Assembly (NCBI GenBank): GCA_027924585.1
Contig: BSBM01000096.1
Span: 7,501,501 to 7,565,500, forward strand
Direction of reading: 5' to 3'
Length of the DNA stretch: 64,000 bases
DNA from: Larix kaempferi
Lineage: Eukaryota > Streptophyta > Pinopsida > Pinales > Pinaceae
Shown in pieces: positions 22,101 through 32,119 of this stretch (positions are counted from its first letter, which is position 1; every line of letters begins with the position of its first letter). The translations under genes were made by a program, and so were the position numbers. The notes under the pieces were generated by a model. It did not search any database, was not told the DNA's origin, and worked only from the letters and a program-made list of their open reading frames with translations.

Positions 22101-22736
22101 CCCAAGGGAAATATTATCCTATTGTCAAGACATGGTGAGCAATGGGAGCCCATTCGACTTTAAAAACTGAGCAATTGGGAAGGCCAAATAGCCTGCAGAG
22201 AATGGCTTCCAATAAGGAGTATGGTTCTTTGAACCAAGCAATTGGGTAAAGGTTATCAGCCATCGACACAAAATTACTGGGTTTAATCATCCATGACTTC
22301 ATCATTTCATCAAAATTGTATCTGGTTTTGGAGGATTGAATGAAATCAGGGCTAAGTATTTGTACAATCAACTTAAGGGCAGAAGTCGTAATAAAAACTT
22401 CAGGACGGAAGGTTGCCAATTGTGACCCTTCACTGTCATTAAACAACCGATCCTTAGGGTTAGCGTTTTCAACAATCCATTTATAGGGTCTGTATAAGGT
22501 AGGACAACAGGGAAAAAAACAATGGCATGGATTTGGGAAGCCCTAATTGTTTCATACACAGGTCGGTCTTCCTTGATGTCCGAAAGGTCATCATTGTCAA
22601 AGATAGCAAATATTTTGGCCAAGTCCATTTGGTAGGTTTTAGTGACCCTTTCACTAGTGTCTGAGAAGATGCCAAAATTGGGGTCTTTGGTCAGTGAATC
22701 TATGTGAAGTGCCTTGGACCGGGTATTGCGAGACAT
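19126..22736 (-). pseudogene. LTR-embedded gene, copy in Giant-1 3' LTR
   Basis: I do not recognise this protein. It begins at an ATG at 22736 (MSRNTRSKAL). The N-terminal globular part (to about 21500) includes CRLFGLPNCSVFK, WAPIAHHVL, and a W...EAPPIHIYHSALWESNY block. A Gln/Lys-rich stretch follows (20869-21381), then a Ser/Thr/Pro-rich stretch (20501-20821), and a coiled-coil-like C-terminus (19126-20090) with LEEQKDRRMESS and ALNTWIEPNESVEHILKRAQ. This copy is split by several frameshifts and stops (near 22450, 22100, 21820, 20860 and 20100). It lies wholly inside the LTR, downstream of a TATA-like element. The same protein is encoded at 32120-35683. Confidence 0.7.
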
Positions 22737-22952
22737 TTGGGAAAAGCTTGAAAATTCTGATAAATACATAGAATAAAATCAAAACCAAATCATAGACAGA
22801 AAACCGTAAATAGAAAATGGAAACATGACAGCAAACCAACCTGTAAATGATTGAAAATTCCTGAAGGCGACCCTAGTAAGAAATCGACAATAAAATCCAT
22901 GTAGGAGCGTAAATTTTCGACAATAAAAATGATAATGAAAAATAGAAAAATC

Positions 22953-22962
22953 GTGTATTTAT
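22953..22962 (-). promoter_or_regulatory. TATA-like element upstream of LTR gene (3' LTR copy)
   Basis: On the minus strand the sequence reads ATAAATACAC, about 220 bp upstream of the ATG at 22736, and is conserved in the other LTR. The function is inferred. Confidence 0.4.
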
Positions 22963-23049
22963 GGTTTTTTCGGTCGGATCAAATTTGGACCATAGATTTA
23001 AAAGAAACAAACGGTTGAGATTAGCCCCTGTGGGATGCAGGATCGGGTT

Positions 23050-23520
23050 CATAAGTTTGAAAACCAATTTTTTTTTAAAATTCCCGAAATCCACAATCCG
23101 AAATTCCGGGTTGCGGGTTTCGGGTTTTACAAATTTTGCAAAATGAAAAAAAACGTGTTTCCGAAATCCACAACCCGAAATTCCGAGTTTCGGGTTTTGG
23201 AAATGAAAACAAACATTGAAAATTGAATAACTTTTTCCGCAACCCGCAATCCGCAATTTGCAGGTTGCGGGTTTTGGAAAAACATAAAGCGATTTATTAG
23301 CGTAATGAGTTTCCGCAATCTTAAATCCAGAATTTTGGGTTTCGGGTTGCAGAATCAGAATTTTAAAAATATTCACACGGTCTTCCTGCAACCCGCAATT
23401 TCGGGTTACGGGTTTCGGGTTGACGAATTTCCAAATGAAAAAAACAAACGATTCCCACAATCTGCAATTGGGGGATTGCAGGATTTTAGAATTTCAGGAT
23501 TTCAGGATTTGCAGTAAGAA
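23050..23520. repeat. GC-rich inverted/direct motif block in Giant-1 U3
   Basis: Clusters of CCCGAAAT, GCAACCCGCAAT and their complements (TTGCGGGTTTCGGGTTT) alternate through about 470 bp, often as neighbouring inverted copies that could fold into hairpins. The block lies upstream of the putative LTR promoter and is kept in the other LTR at 36020-36480. Confidence 0.7.
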
Positions 23521-23739
23521 AATGATCTTTGGCAAAGAAAGTAAGGTTTTCTGCAAATTAAGAAAACAACCAGAAACTTAGAAATTTTCAAAGGAAGAAA
23601 TAGTGATAAGTAAACAAACCAAACAAAGGGTATGATGTCATAGCAATCCAAAATTTAAAACTTACCTATATACCTTTATATTTACATAATGGGGCTCCCA
23701 TGGTCAGAATGAAGCATGGCATATGTTGTACCTACAACA

Positions 23740-25055
23740 AATGGCGACTAGCTGAGAAGAACCAGTTATCTCTGATTTCCAACCTGAAATATTAGAAGAT
23801 GCTTGCAAAAGACAATCAATAGGCAGAATTAACCAAAAGATTGATATACTCCCATCCTTGATCAAACTAAAGATAATTCAAATCTGATAAGAATATTCAG
23901 GAAACAATAGAAAACATTTTGCCAATATGTAATCACAGGAAGACAACTTTAGATGAACCTAGGGGCAAACTTCATAGTACTCTGGATATCCAAATCATAA
24001 ACCACCTTGACTTATTAAATTTTATTTACATATAGACACATTATCACCAATCCATTCATTTTCCTTTTTTTTCATTTGTGAGAAGGGAATGCTATACATA
24101 AGAGCTTGTTGATATATGACCACTGCCCTGACTTGGTAATCAGATTATGGCAATGCCATTCACGAATCTGATCTGGAAACTGAACAAGCTAGCTCAATAA
24201 TGAGACTCCTTGTCTTCCAGCTATGATACTGAAAGCAATTATCATGGCTTGGTGACCATATAATGATAATTTCAGTCCAAAATCAAGCCCATGATCATGG
24301 CAGGGATGGCTTGTGATAAGACCCCCCTGTCCTTACTTGCAACATTGTCTTATAAAGAAAAGTAAACAAAATTTTTATTAGGGTGTGAATTACAAGACAC
24401 CATTATAGCTTGGTGACCATATAATAGTGGCGTTACTCACTAATGCTTTGCAGATCATGAATGGACCGACCTATAATAGGATATTCCAGCTTTCAGTAAA
24501 CTGAAAATCATCTTCCAAGTTTGGTGGCTTGGTGTGAAGATGTCATTCCACTCACATCTATGAACCTAATGGGATGGCTTGAAATAAGACCCCCCATCCT
24601 GTAATTCACAATTTATTAAGTAAATTTATTTTTCAAGGTGACTGTGATAGGATCCAGAGTAGATAAAGGTTTTCTAGGTTATTGAGATATGTTGTATTAC
24701 ACATGTGAAACATAAAGTAGAAAGTTAGTCGTCTTCCACAATCTCAATTAAACAAATGAATCATATGTAAGATAATGACCAAGGTGTAAAGGTATCAATC
24801 AAAGTCTTGCCACTAATGAATGTCTATTCTTTGTAAAACAAATCCTGACATAGGATGAGAAAAACTAAAACTAACAAAACATCCTATAACTTCAGCTCAG
24901 ACTATCCTTAAGACAACTGACCATCAACCTTAACCAAATGTATGAGGTTTATTAAAGGAAAAATCGAAACAAAGAAAACCACTCAAAACAAAGAAAAATC
25001 AAAACAAAGAAAAATCAAAACACACCAAACTTATGTATAAAGTGCATAAGACTGT
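23740..25055 (-). other. Giant-1 3' untranslated region
   Basis: 1.3 kb between the integrase end and the 3' LTR, without coding signal. A segment is duplicated: TTGGTGACCATATAAT occurs at about 24250 and 24412, and GGCTTGWRATAAGACCCCCC at 24308-24327 and 24576-24595. On the minus strand the latter give G6 purine tracts. No polypurine tract adjoins the LTR edge. A purine-rich simple repeat (AAAACAAAGAAAAATC, about 3 copies) lies at about 24960-25025. Confidence 0.6.
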
Positions 25056-26426
25056 TTAGACAAAATAATTTTTTAGCAGTGACACATTCACTGGATAAGT
25101 GTCAATGACCCCTTCCAGTGTCTGCAACCGAACTATATTTGGACCAATATTTTCTGTAATAATGAAAGGTCGAAGCCAAAGGCATTGAAATTTAGTATAC
25201 TGATTTTTATCCTTGTGTTGTTTATCCCACCAAAGTACCAAATCTCCTACTGAAAATTCCCTATCAGAAGAGGATTTCTCATCAAACCATCTCTTAACCA
25301 TTTGTTGGTGATGATATAACTTATTTTTAGTCACTTCCCTGTCTTCCTCCAACTTAAGAAAAGTATCAATTCTTTGCTGAAGAGGAGAGGAGTCATCTTC
25401 CTTAATGGATTGGGCTAACTGTAACAAAGGGATGGTAAGGTTTGATGGCATGATGGCTTCCTTTCCATAGACAAGACAATAGGGAGAATTTCCAATAGAT
25501 TCCTTTGGAGTCATTCAATCTTCCCAAAGAGCATTATAGAGTTGTGTGTGCCAATTCTTGTGATGAGTGGCTACTATCTTCTTGAGAATACTTATCATGT
25601 TCTTATTAGAAGATTCAACAAGCCCATTACCCTGTGGGTAATAATTGGAAGAAAAATTTAATGTAATCCCTCTTTCAAGGGCATAATGTCTCAAGTCAAT
25701 TGAGGAAAAGTAGGATGCATTATCAAAGACAAGATACTCTGGAGCACCAAACCTTGTAACTATCTGGCTGTCGGGGAAGGAAATTACTTGGTTTGTGTTA
25801 CACTACCTAAGGGGGACTGCCTCTACCCATCTGGTAAAGTAGTCAGTTACTATAAGAATATACCTGTGTTGAAGGGAGGAGGTAGGATTAATGGGTCCAA
25901 AAAAATCCAATCCCCATGTCTGAAATGGGAACTAAATTGTTACTGGTTGCAGAGGAAAAGCAAGTTTCTTGAATTTCCCTGCACACTTTTGACATGGTTC
26001 ACACCTCCTGACATAGGCATAAGCATCTTTAAATAGATTAGGCCAATAATATCTATCCCTGAGAATCTCTTGTGTTGTGGTTTTGCTCGAGAAATGACCT
26101 CCAACAGGTCCTGCATGAAATTGGAAAAGAATGTCATTAGTCTCATTTTTCTCCAAGCATCTTAGAAAGACTCCATCATATTTTTTTCTAAACAGAACTC
26201 CATTAATGAATTGATAAGGAACATACTTTAATCTAAAAGCTTTGTGTTTTTTTAAGTCTAAAGTTTTGGGAGAAAACCCATGGTTTAGAAAAAACCTGAT
26301 ATGGTCATACCATTCAAAATTTGGACTATCTATTGCATTAACAAAACCTATAGGGAGTTCTTCCTCCTGCTCCCACTCAGTCTGCTGCTGTACAGGGTCA
26401 TTCGACTGAGCAGTAAGTAGGCACAA
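25056..26426 (-). pseudogene. Giant-1 integrase
   Basis: From 26426 downward: the N-terminal zinc-binding domain with HAGPVGGHF and CEPCQKC (HHCC complete), then in decayed frames the catalytic core with WGLDFFGP (first Asp), VFDNASYFSS (second Asp) and GNGLVESSNKN (Glu), and the C-terminal domain (25056-25514) with FSVGDLVLWW near the end. All three catalytic residues are readable, but stops at about 25514 and 25930 and others cut the frame. Integrase inserts the cDNA into the genome; the CTCTT TSD is its signature. No chromodomain is visible at the C-terminus. Confidence 0.92.
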
Positions 26427-26832
26427 ACCTTTCCCTTTTACAATTTTTACTGGCCTAATTTCCAGATCATATTCCTACAAGGAAGTCATCCAATGGGCCC
26501 TTTTTTCGCCCAGTTCTTTCTGGATCAACACATTTCTTATAGTTGTATATGGCATAATTACCTTTGTTCTAGATTTCAGCAAGTAGGGTCTATAATGTTT
26601 GACATACTTGTACACTGCATAAGCCTACTTATCAAGTTGGGAGTAATTAAGTTCAGCTCCCTTAAATGTTTATCTCATGAAGGAATTTGGAATCTCAATA
26701 TCACTTTCATGCTTCTATGTCAAAATAGCTACATAAGAAAAATCAGTAGCAAAAGTATATAAACTAAAATCTTCGCTAAAATCGGGGGACATCAAAGTAG
26801 GAGCTTCTACAATGGCCCTACGAATTTCAACA
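26427..26832 (-). pseudogene. Giant-1 Gypsy-type RNase H, catalytically degenerate
   Basis: This follows the reverse transcriptase as in all Gypsy elements. The first catalytic Asp is present (FATDFSYVAILTQK) and AELNYSQL follows. The usual Glu position reads as a stop (TAG, probably from CAG). The usual TDH box is replaced by VIMPYTTIRNVL, so the third Asp is missing independently of the later decay. WMTSL, EYDLEI and KGKGLCLL follow. In families with a second RNase H this domain is known to decay into a structural connection. Three TAG stops (near 26850, 26625 and 26475) interrupt it. Confidence 0.8.
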
Positions 26833-27677
26833 AACGCATATTTATGTTCCTATGACCAACTAAATTGTACTTCTTTCTTAACTAATTGCTGCAGAGGTTT
26901 AACAATTTGTGTAAAATTAGGAACAAACCTACGTACAAAATTGATCTTCCCAATGAATGACTGCATGGCTTTGCGCAAGCTAGGCAAGCCAATCTTTGAA
27001 ATAGCATTAGTGCGTTTGGGATCTATAATCATACCTTCTCTGGAAACAATGAAACCTAGAAGCTTACCTTCCGTTACTTCAAATATAGACTTCTTGGGGT
27101 TCAGGGATATTCTGTATCTCCTGTAGCGTTCAAAAACCTATTTCAAAGCATATACATGTTCATGTCGTTTCTTGGAATAGATAGTAATGTCATCTAGATA
27201 TACTACGGCATAATTATGCATTAAACCTCTGAAAGTTGTATCCATAGCTCTTTGGAATGTAGCTCCAGCATTTATCATCCTGAAGGGCATTCGCCTATAG
27301 GCGAAGGTACCCCAGGGGGTTTTGAAGGTTGTTTTCAGTTGGTCATCAGGGGAAACCATGACTTGGTTGTAAACTGAAAAACCATCCAGGAGAGAGAACA
27401 TCTCTGATCTAGCTACCTTTTGCAAAATCTATTCCAATGGGGGAACAGGGTAGTTATCCTTCTCAGAGGCTCTGTTTATATTTTTGAAGTCGAAACACAA
27501 TCTAATTTCCCCATTCTTTTTACGAATACATACTAGATTTTCTATCCATTGGGTTCGTCTGACAGGGAATATAATTCTTTTTGTCAATAGCTTTTCAAGT
27601 TCTTTTTTAACAAAGGGATCCAAACTAGGATGCATTTTTCTCAATTTTTGTTTGTAGGGTTTCACTTCTGGCTTCAT
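26833..27677 (-). pseudogene. Giant-1 reverse transcriptase
   Basis: Fingers and palm are clear. PYKQKLRKMHPSL and IRKKNGEIRLCFDFKNINRA lie in 27429-27677. FSLLDGFSVYNQVMVSPDD, TPWGTFAYRRMPF, AGATFQRAMD and the catalytic VVYLDDITIYSK lie in 27138-27425. The thumb/connection (PSLRKAMQSFIGKINFVRRF) is in 26850-27032. The YLDD box is intact. Stops at about 27428 and 27136 break the frame. The motif set is Ty3/Gypsy, Athila/Tat side. Confidence 0.93.
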
Positions 27678-27683
27678 GGGTAT

Positions 27684-28111
27684 GTTGTGATGTATAATGC
27701 TAGTATCAAAGGTTTTAACTTGTCATAGGTTTAGGAAAAAACATCCTTGTATTCTTTACACAGTTTGATGAAAGATTTTCTTTCTTTAGTAGAGCAGTCA
27801 ACTCCAAGGTTAATAAATCTAGGGTGTTGTTGAGTACCAAGGTTGACTGGCTCATAATTCAATGATGAAATTTGTGTCTTGCAGTTGGTCTTGTGTTTAA
27901 ACTTGTCTTGCAGGTCATAAAAATTTTCTACATTGATCACTGATTTCGAGATAATGTTTGAAGGATCAGCCAGGAATTTTTCATGTTCAGCTTCATCTAT
28001 TGCCATGTGTTGAAAGGTATCTTGAGCTAAAAGGAAATCCAGGATTTGCTGGTCACCATCAAACACTTTCCAGCTTGTAACATTATCAGGTATGGAAGGC
28101 TTGTACATCAA
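27684..28111 (-). pseudogene. Giant-1 linker between extra RNase H and RT
   Basis: A 126-codon open frame including PSIPDNVTSWKVFDGDQQIL, an acidic HEKFLADPSN stretch and a CSTKERKSFIKLCKEYKDVFS segment. The last is the usual run-in to Gypsy reverse transcriptase (conserved F...EYxDVF). It has no catalytic motif. It joins the extra RNase H and reverse transcriptase in one reading direction, so both were probably parts of one Pol polyprotein. Confidence 0.75.
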
Positions 28112-28129
28112 TTCAATTGAAAAGGTTTT

Positions 28130-28575
28130 AGGTCAAAGGCCTTCTGGTGGTATCAGTCTAGACGTAGTATTTGCTAAAATATCAGCATCAAAGTTTTGTG
28201 ACCTGGGGATAGAGTTAATGTTGACTGCAGAAAATGAGTTGGTGAGTTCTCTTACCATTTTTTGATAATTAGTCAAACGAGGAGTGAGACAATGTATCTT
28301 ATTCCTCACTTGTTTAACTATAATTTATGAATCACCAAACATTCAATGACTAGTGCTTCCATATCAATAGCTTTTTTTAGTCCCTGCACCAGAGCTTCAT
28401 ATTCAGCTACATTATTTGTACAATCAAATTCAAGCCTACAAGCAATCATGTTTTTTGTCCCTTTGGGATCAATCAATACACAACCTGCACCAGCTCCATC
28501 TTTGGATCTGGAGCCATCAAAAAATAAAGTCCATGCAGTCGGGTCTATCCTAAAATTGGTATTGACATTATAGAC
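28130..28575 (-). pseudogene. Giant-1 extra (archaeal-type) RNase H upstream of RT
   Basis: A second RNase H fold sits between protease and reverse transcriptase. Visible in order: WTLFFDGSRSKDGAGAGCVL (first Asp), TNNVAEYEALVQGLKKAI (Glu). After a frameshift near 28330 come a GDS motif (third Asp) with IIVKQVRNKIHCLTPRL, and NFDADILANTTSRL (fourth acidic residue in ADxLA). The pattern fits the archaeal/plant-type RNase H known as a second RNase H in Tat-lineage elements, where it is usually described downstream of the first RNase H. All catalytic positions are retained, in contrast to the degenerate domain at 26427-26832. Confidence 0.85.
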
Positions 28576-29145
28576 ATTATGTACAATGGTTCCAGAGAAT
28601 GGTACTGTGGTATCATTAACAATGTGAGATTCATTTTGTGCATTCTCTGGCAATAAATCAACAGGAAAATCTCCAAAAAAGGTATCAAATGTAAAATGTT
28701 CAATGTGTGAACTAAAATAATAGGCAGGTTCACTTGAATCATTTAGATCAGTGACAATTTGCTTCATGAATGGCTCCCTACTAATATTAATCTTGTTTGG
28801 TTGTCCATTGTAGGGTGACCACAGGTGAGACCAATCAGTGGAAAAATAGCCCTTGAGTTTCTCGGACCAGTCTCTATTGAGCCACATCCCATAAGCTTCA
28901 GGGACATCAGCTATAACAATGTCAATTGTCTGGTGAATCCGAGGATCAATAGATAGTGTCAACAATACATTTCTCAATCTCCCCACTACTCTTACTTTCG
29001 ATATGTCAAGTTGGACTATCTAAGTAGGATAGGGTTCCCAAGTGGCATTAAGTTTTCTGCATACAGACATTGGCATCACATTGGAAGAAGAACCAGATTC
29101 TATCATGCAATTGTGCATGTTCCTGTTGAAGATTTCAAAGGTTAA
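28576..29145 (-). pseudogene. Giant-1 aspartic protease
   Basis: A CMIESGSSSNVMP motif lies near 29075-29110 and corresponds to the retroviral-type protease active site (DSGA/S), with Glu in place of the catalytic Asp. Downstream, DIVIADVPEAYGMWLNRDW (about 28850-28930) matches a conserved region found after protease in Athila/Tat polyproteins. A stop near 29145 and another near 29025 break the frame. Confidence 0.78.
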
Positions 29146-29505
29146 CTAGAAGGGAGGTGTCCTCTTGCTTCTAGATTTATGATCTCCTGGTTTAGTGAAA
29201 GAGTCTAAGTTGTTATTCTGTGATTCTCTTGGTTGTTTGATTATCATGCTTTTGGGTAAAGAATCCCTCATAGAAGGGATTTTTAGAAGTTCAAACAACG
29301 AGATATTTTCCTTAATTCTTTTTAAATCTTCAGCTAAGCTGTATTCCAATTCAGGAATAACTGCATCCTTTTGAGGAATAGTTTTATTTTTGTTGGGAGG
29401 TGGCGTTGAATATGAAGGTTCTTTAGCAGGTTGTGGTCTTGATCTAGTATTATAAGGGTGTTGAACATTGAACACTGTCTCAGGTTCTTCGTCTTCTTCA
29501 TTCAT
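29146..29505 (-). pseudogene. Giant-1 Gag/protease linker
   Basis: A 119-codon open frame with an NVQHPYNTRSR stretch, then LAEDLKRIKENISLFELLKI, a conserved helix-rich segment that precedes protease in plant Athila/Tat-type elements, and a basic C-terminus (SRSKRTPPF). No catalytic motif. Confidence 0.7.
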
Positions 29506-29654
29506 CGGTAGTTTAGAGAAATAGCTAACAATATTAATTTGTGGATCCTCTTCTTCATCTTCTCCTTCTGTTAAATGAGGATCTTGGCCTGTTTGGTCAT
29601 CAGAAGATTCAGGGATGTTTTGTGATTTAGTGGCAAGAGATTTGAAAATGGAAT

Positions 29655-31072
29655 ATATCTCTTTAGAAGTTAATCCTTCGTTAGGGTTGGGAGGTGGTGG
29701 ATTTTGAGGAGGTTGATAAGGTCTCCTGAAAGTGGCCTTACAAAACCTTTGGTATTATTCTGATTCTCATTATTATTCTTTTTTAGATCCACCATCTCAT
29801 TTGACATTTTCTGGAGAAACTTCCTTATGTCAGTTATTTCAAAGGGGTCTTTGTTTTGGGTGATGGGATTAGGAGCATTATCGATTTTCTTCCTAGATGT
29901 AGAGGTAGATGGTTGTTCTTCCAGTGCATCGGGATTGTCTTTTAAGCAATAGATATCCTTCTCAAACTGAATGGATTCAGCATAAGCTTCAAACAAGTTT
30001 CTTTGTGTGCCCTTTTCACCCACATTGCAATAGGGAAAGAAAGACCCTTTTCATAATAGGAAACCAAAAGTTGTTCTGCTAGAAGAAGAGTGGGAGGGAT
30101 TCTATTCTTTAGGTAAGAAAATCTTTGGTTGTAATCTTTAACTCTTTATTTACCTTTTATTTTCATGGAAGTTAACGCCAAAACTAAATCCTGTGGTGTT
30201 TTGTCATCCCAAAAATTCTGGATAAATACTTTTTCAAACTCATCCCATGATGTAATGGTTCTGGCTTCCAAGGAAAAATACCAAGTGGATGCCTTGCCTT
30301 CAAATGTGTAAGGGAAAAGTCTTCAAACAACATCCTCATGGATAACACTCCTAAGTCTAATGGCTTGCATAAAGGTTTTAATGTGATCTAATGCAGGAGA
30401 CTTGTCATCTAGGTTGAATTTGAGAAGCCACTTTTCAGAGTTTTTTGGCAATCTGTGTTAATCCCCAAGTATGAACACAGCATCTTGGTCAAGCCAAGGT
30501 CTGTTATGGCCTTCCCCAGCCATAGGTTTTCCTTCTTCTTCTGAAGAAGAAGAACTAGAAGAATGTTCACTCTCAGATGAGGAGGATGATGATGAAGGAG
30601 AAGAGGGTGGTGGTCCACCTAAAGCAGTAGTGTGTGAGACTTGTTCAGTTTCACTGAATAACAAATCAAGATCAAATTCAGGGGATTGTTATTAGCTTGA
30701 TGAAGTATTTTGTTCAGTATCCTGTTCAACTAAATTTTGATTATCTTCAATATCTTGAATATTTTCCTGTGGATTAGTATTCTCTTGGTGAATTGTTGTT
30801 AATCCTTGATTTCTCTCTACAAAAAGTCTCTGCTATAACCTGGCAACACTATCATTAGACCTTTTAAGTATCTCTTCAAGTAAGATAGGTCCTCTGATGG
30901 GTGATATGATAATAATGTCCCCTGTTCTAGGATCTCGGTGAGTTGTAGGGGTAGCAAGGATGGTATTAGGATGTTGCATCGGTTGCTCAACAGAAGTAGA
31001 TGCTTGTGTGTGCCTACGAGTGACAATCGGTATTCTTGCTGGAGCAAGTTTTTGAGTATTCTGTTTAGGCAT
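29655..31072 (-). pseudogene. Giant-1 Gag
   Basis: An ATG at 31072, only 32 bases downstream of the 5' LTR, opens MPKQNTQKLAPARIPIVTRR. A Ser/Glu-rich low-complexity tract follows (30458-30664). In a decayed frame (about 30400-30130) comes the retrotransposon Gag core with ASTWYFSLEARTITSWDEFE, FIQNFWDD and YNQRFSYLK. The C-terminal part (29670-30023) ends with a Lys/Asn-rich segment. I did not find a CCHC zinc knuckle. Gag would form the virus-like particle. Stops at about 30835, 30455 and 30305 and a frameshift near 30025 disable it. Confidence 0.82.
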
Positions 31073-31084
31073 AACTTACTTATG

Positions 31085-31102
31085 GACCTCCTTCTAGCTC
31101 CA
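31085..31102 (-). other. Giant-1 candidate primer binding site
   Basis: On the minus strand, two bases after the 5' LTR (…CTCAACA), the sequence reads TGGAGCTAGAAGGAGG. TGG at this position fits a tRNA 3'-CCA end. I cannot name the tRNA with certainty. Confidence 0.5.
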
Positions 31103-32119
31103 TTTGTTGAGTCCTTGGATGTGCAGGGTATGAAATTTGTTGGAATAAGGTTCCTAAGCTCTCAACAGAGGGGGAAAACCTAGACTAAAAGGCTTCAAAA
31201 GGCCCTACACAAGGACAGTTCTATCCCCAACCTGTTTGGTGTATTAATCTCCCACGGATATTCATCCTCTGATGGTACTCTAACAGTTGGTAGGTTTTGA
31301 TCCAAAGGATCAATTTTCCAATGAAGGAAAACAAAGTGTTTTTAAGTTAGTATGAAAAATATACCTAGAAAAGGAAATCTAAGCTAAGTCAGGCCTGTTC
31401 TAAGAGGTATATTGTTTGTGATGGAAGATTGACTTGATGCGAAAGACAAATAAGTGTGTTCATCAAGGCTCACAGAAATGCTTGATGGATTTAGTTTCTT
31501 ATTGACTCAAGACACAATCAATTAATAAAAATTAAATGAAGGTGATATTAAGTATTATAATTCATTCAATATTATCCTACAATAGAATGTTAATTGAAAA
31601 ATTAACATGGATTGTAAGCTACTGTGAATCACTTGCAGAAATAGATAAACATTTCAGTTAAAGAAACTTAATTGAAATATTTAAACAACATAGATCTGAT
31701 GTAAGGAGAAATCCAGATCACAGATCTATATGTTAAATAATAATTGCAAAAGATCCCATCATTATAGATACCAATCTAAAATAGAAATCGATATCTATCA
31801 GATAAACTTGATTAATACACAAAAGATGATATGTGAGAACAACTTTACTATATTAATAAAATTTTGTAAGAAATTACAAGCTTGGCATAAACAAAATGTA
31901 TACAGCCTTCTTCTGTCGATTCCTATCCAAATTCCATCCTCCTTTCTCTACGAGGAATCGTCTCTTTAAATAAGAGTTACAAAATAATATTACAAATAGT
32001 AAATTCCCACAAGCCAGGATTACAAAATCAAAGATAACCTAATGGCTTAGAAAAACTTGCCATTTGTTCCAAATCTCTAACAATTCATCCACAATTGGAT
32101 AATTAGATGACTCAAGCCC

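Larger units (their letters stand above)
18113..23739 (-). repeat. Giant-1 3' LTR (5.6 kb)
   Basis: 5,627 bp. It begins TGTTGAGGCC and ends CCTACAACA on the plus strand, and matches 31105-36698 over its whole length with scattered substitutions and small indels. The first kilobase (18113-19125) corresponds to the distal part of the LTR in element orientation and holds no coding motif. Confidence 0.95.

Noticed and set aside
22873-23517. Overlapping frames on both strands with FRNPKSRILGFG-like repeats
   Set aside because: They are translations of the GC-rich U3 motif block; the other LTR has frameshifted versions, so no selection on protein is apparent.
23050-23520. Possible telomere-type repeats (TTTCGGG resembling TTTAGGG)
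   Set aside because: The words are not in tandem head-to-tail order and occur in both orientations with other spacers.
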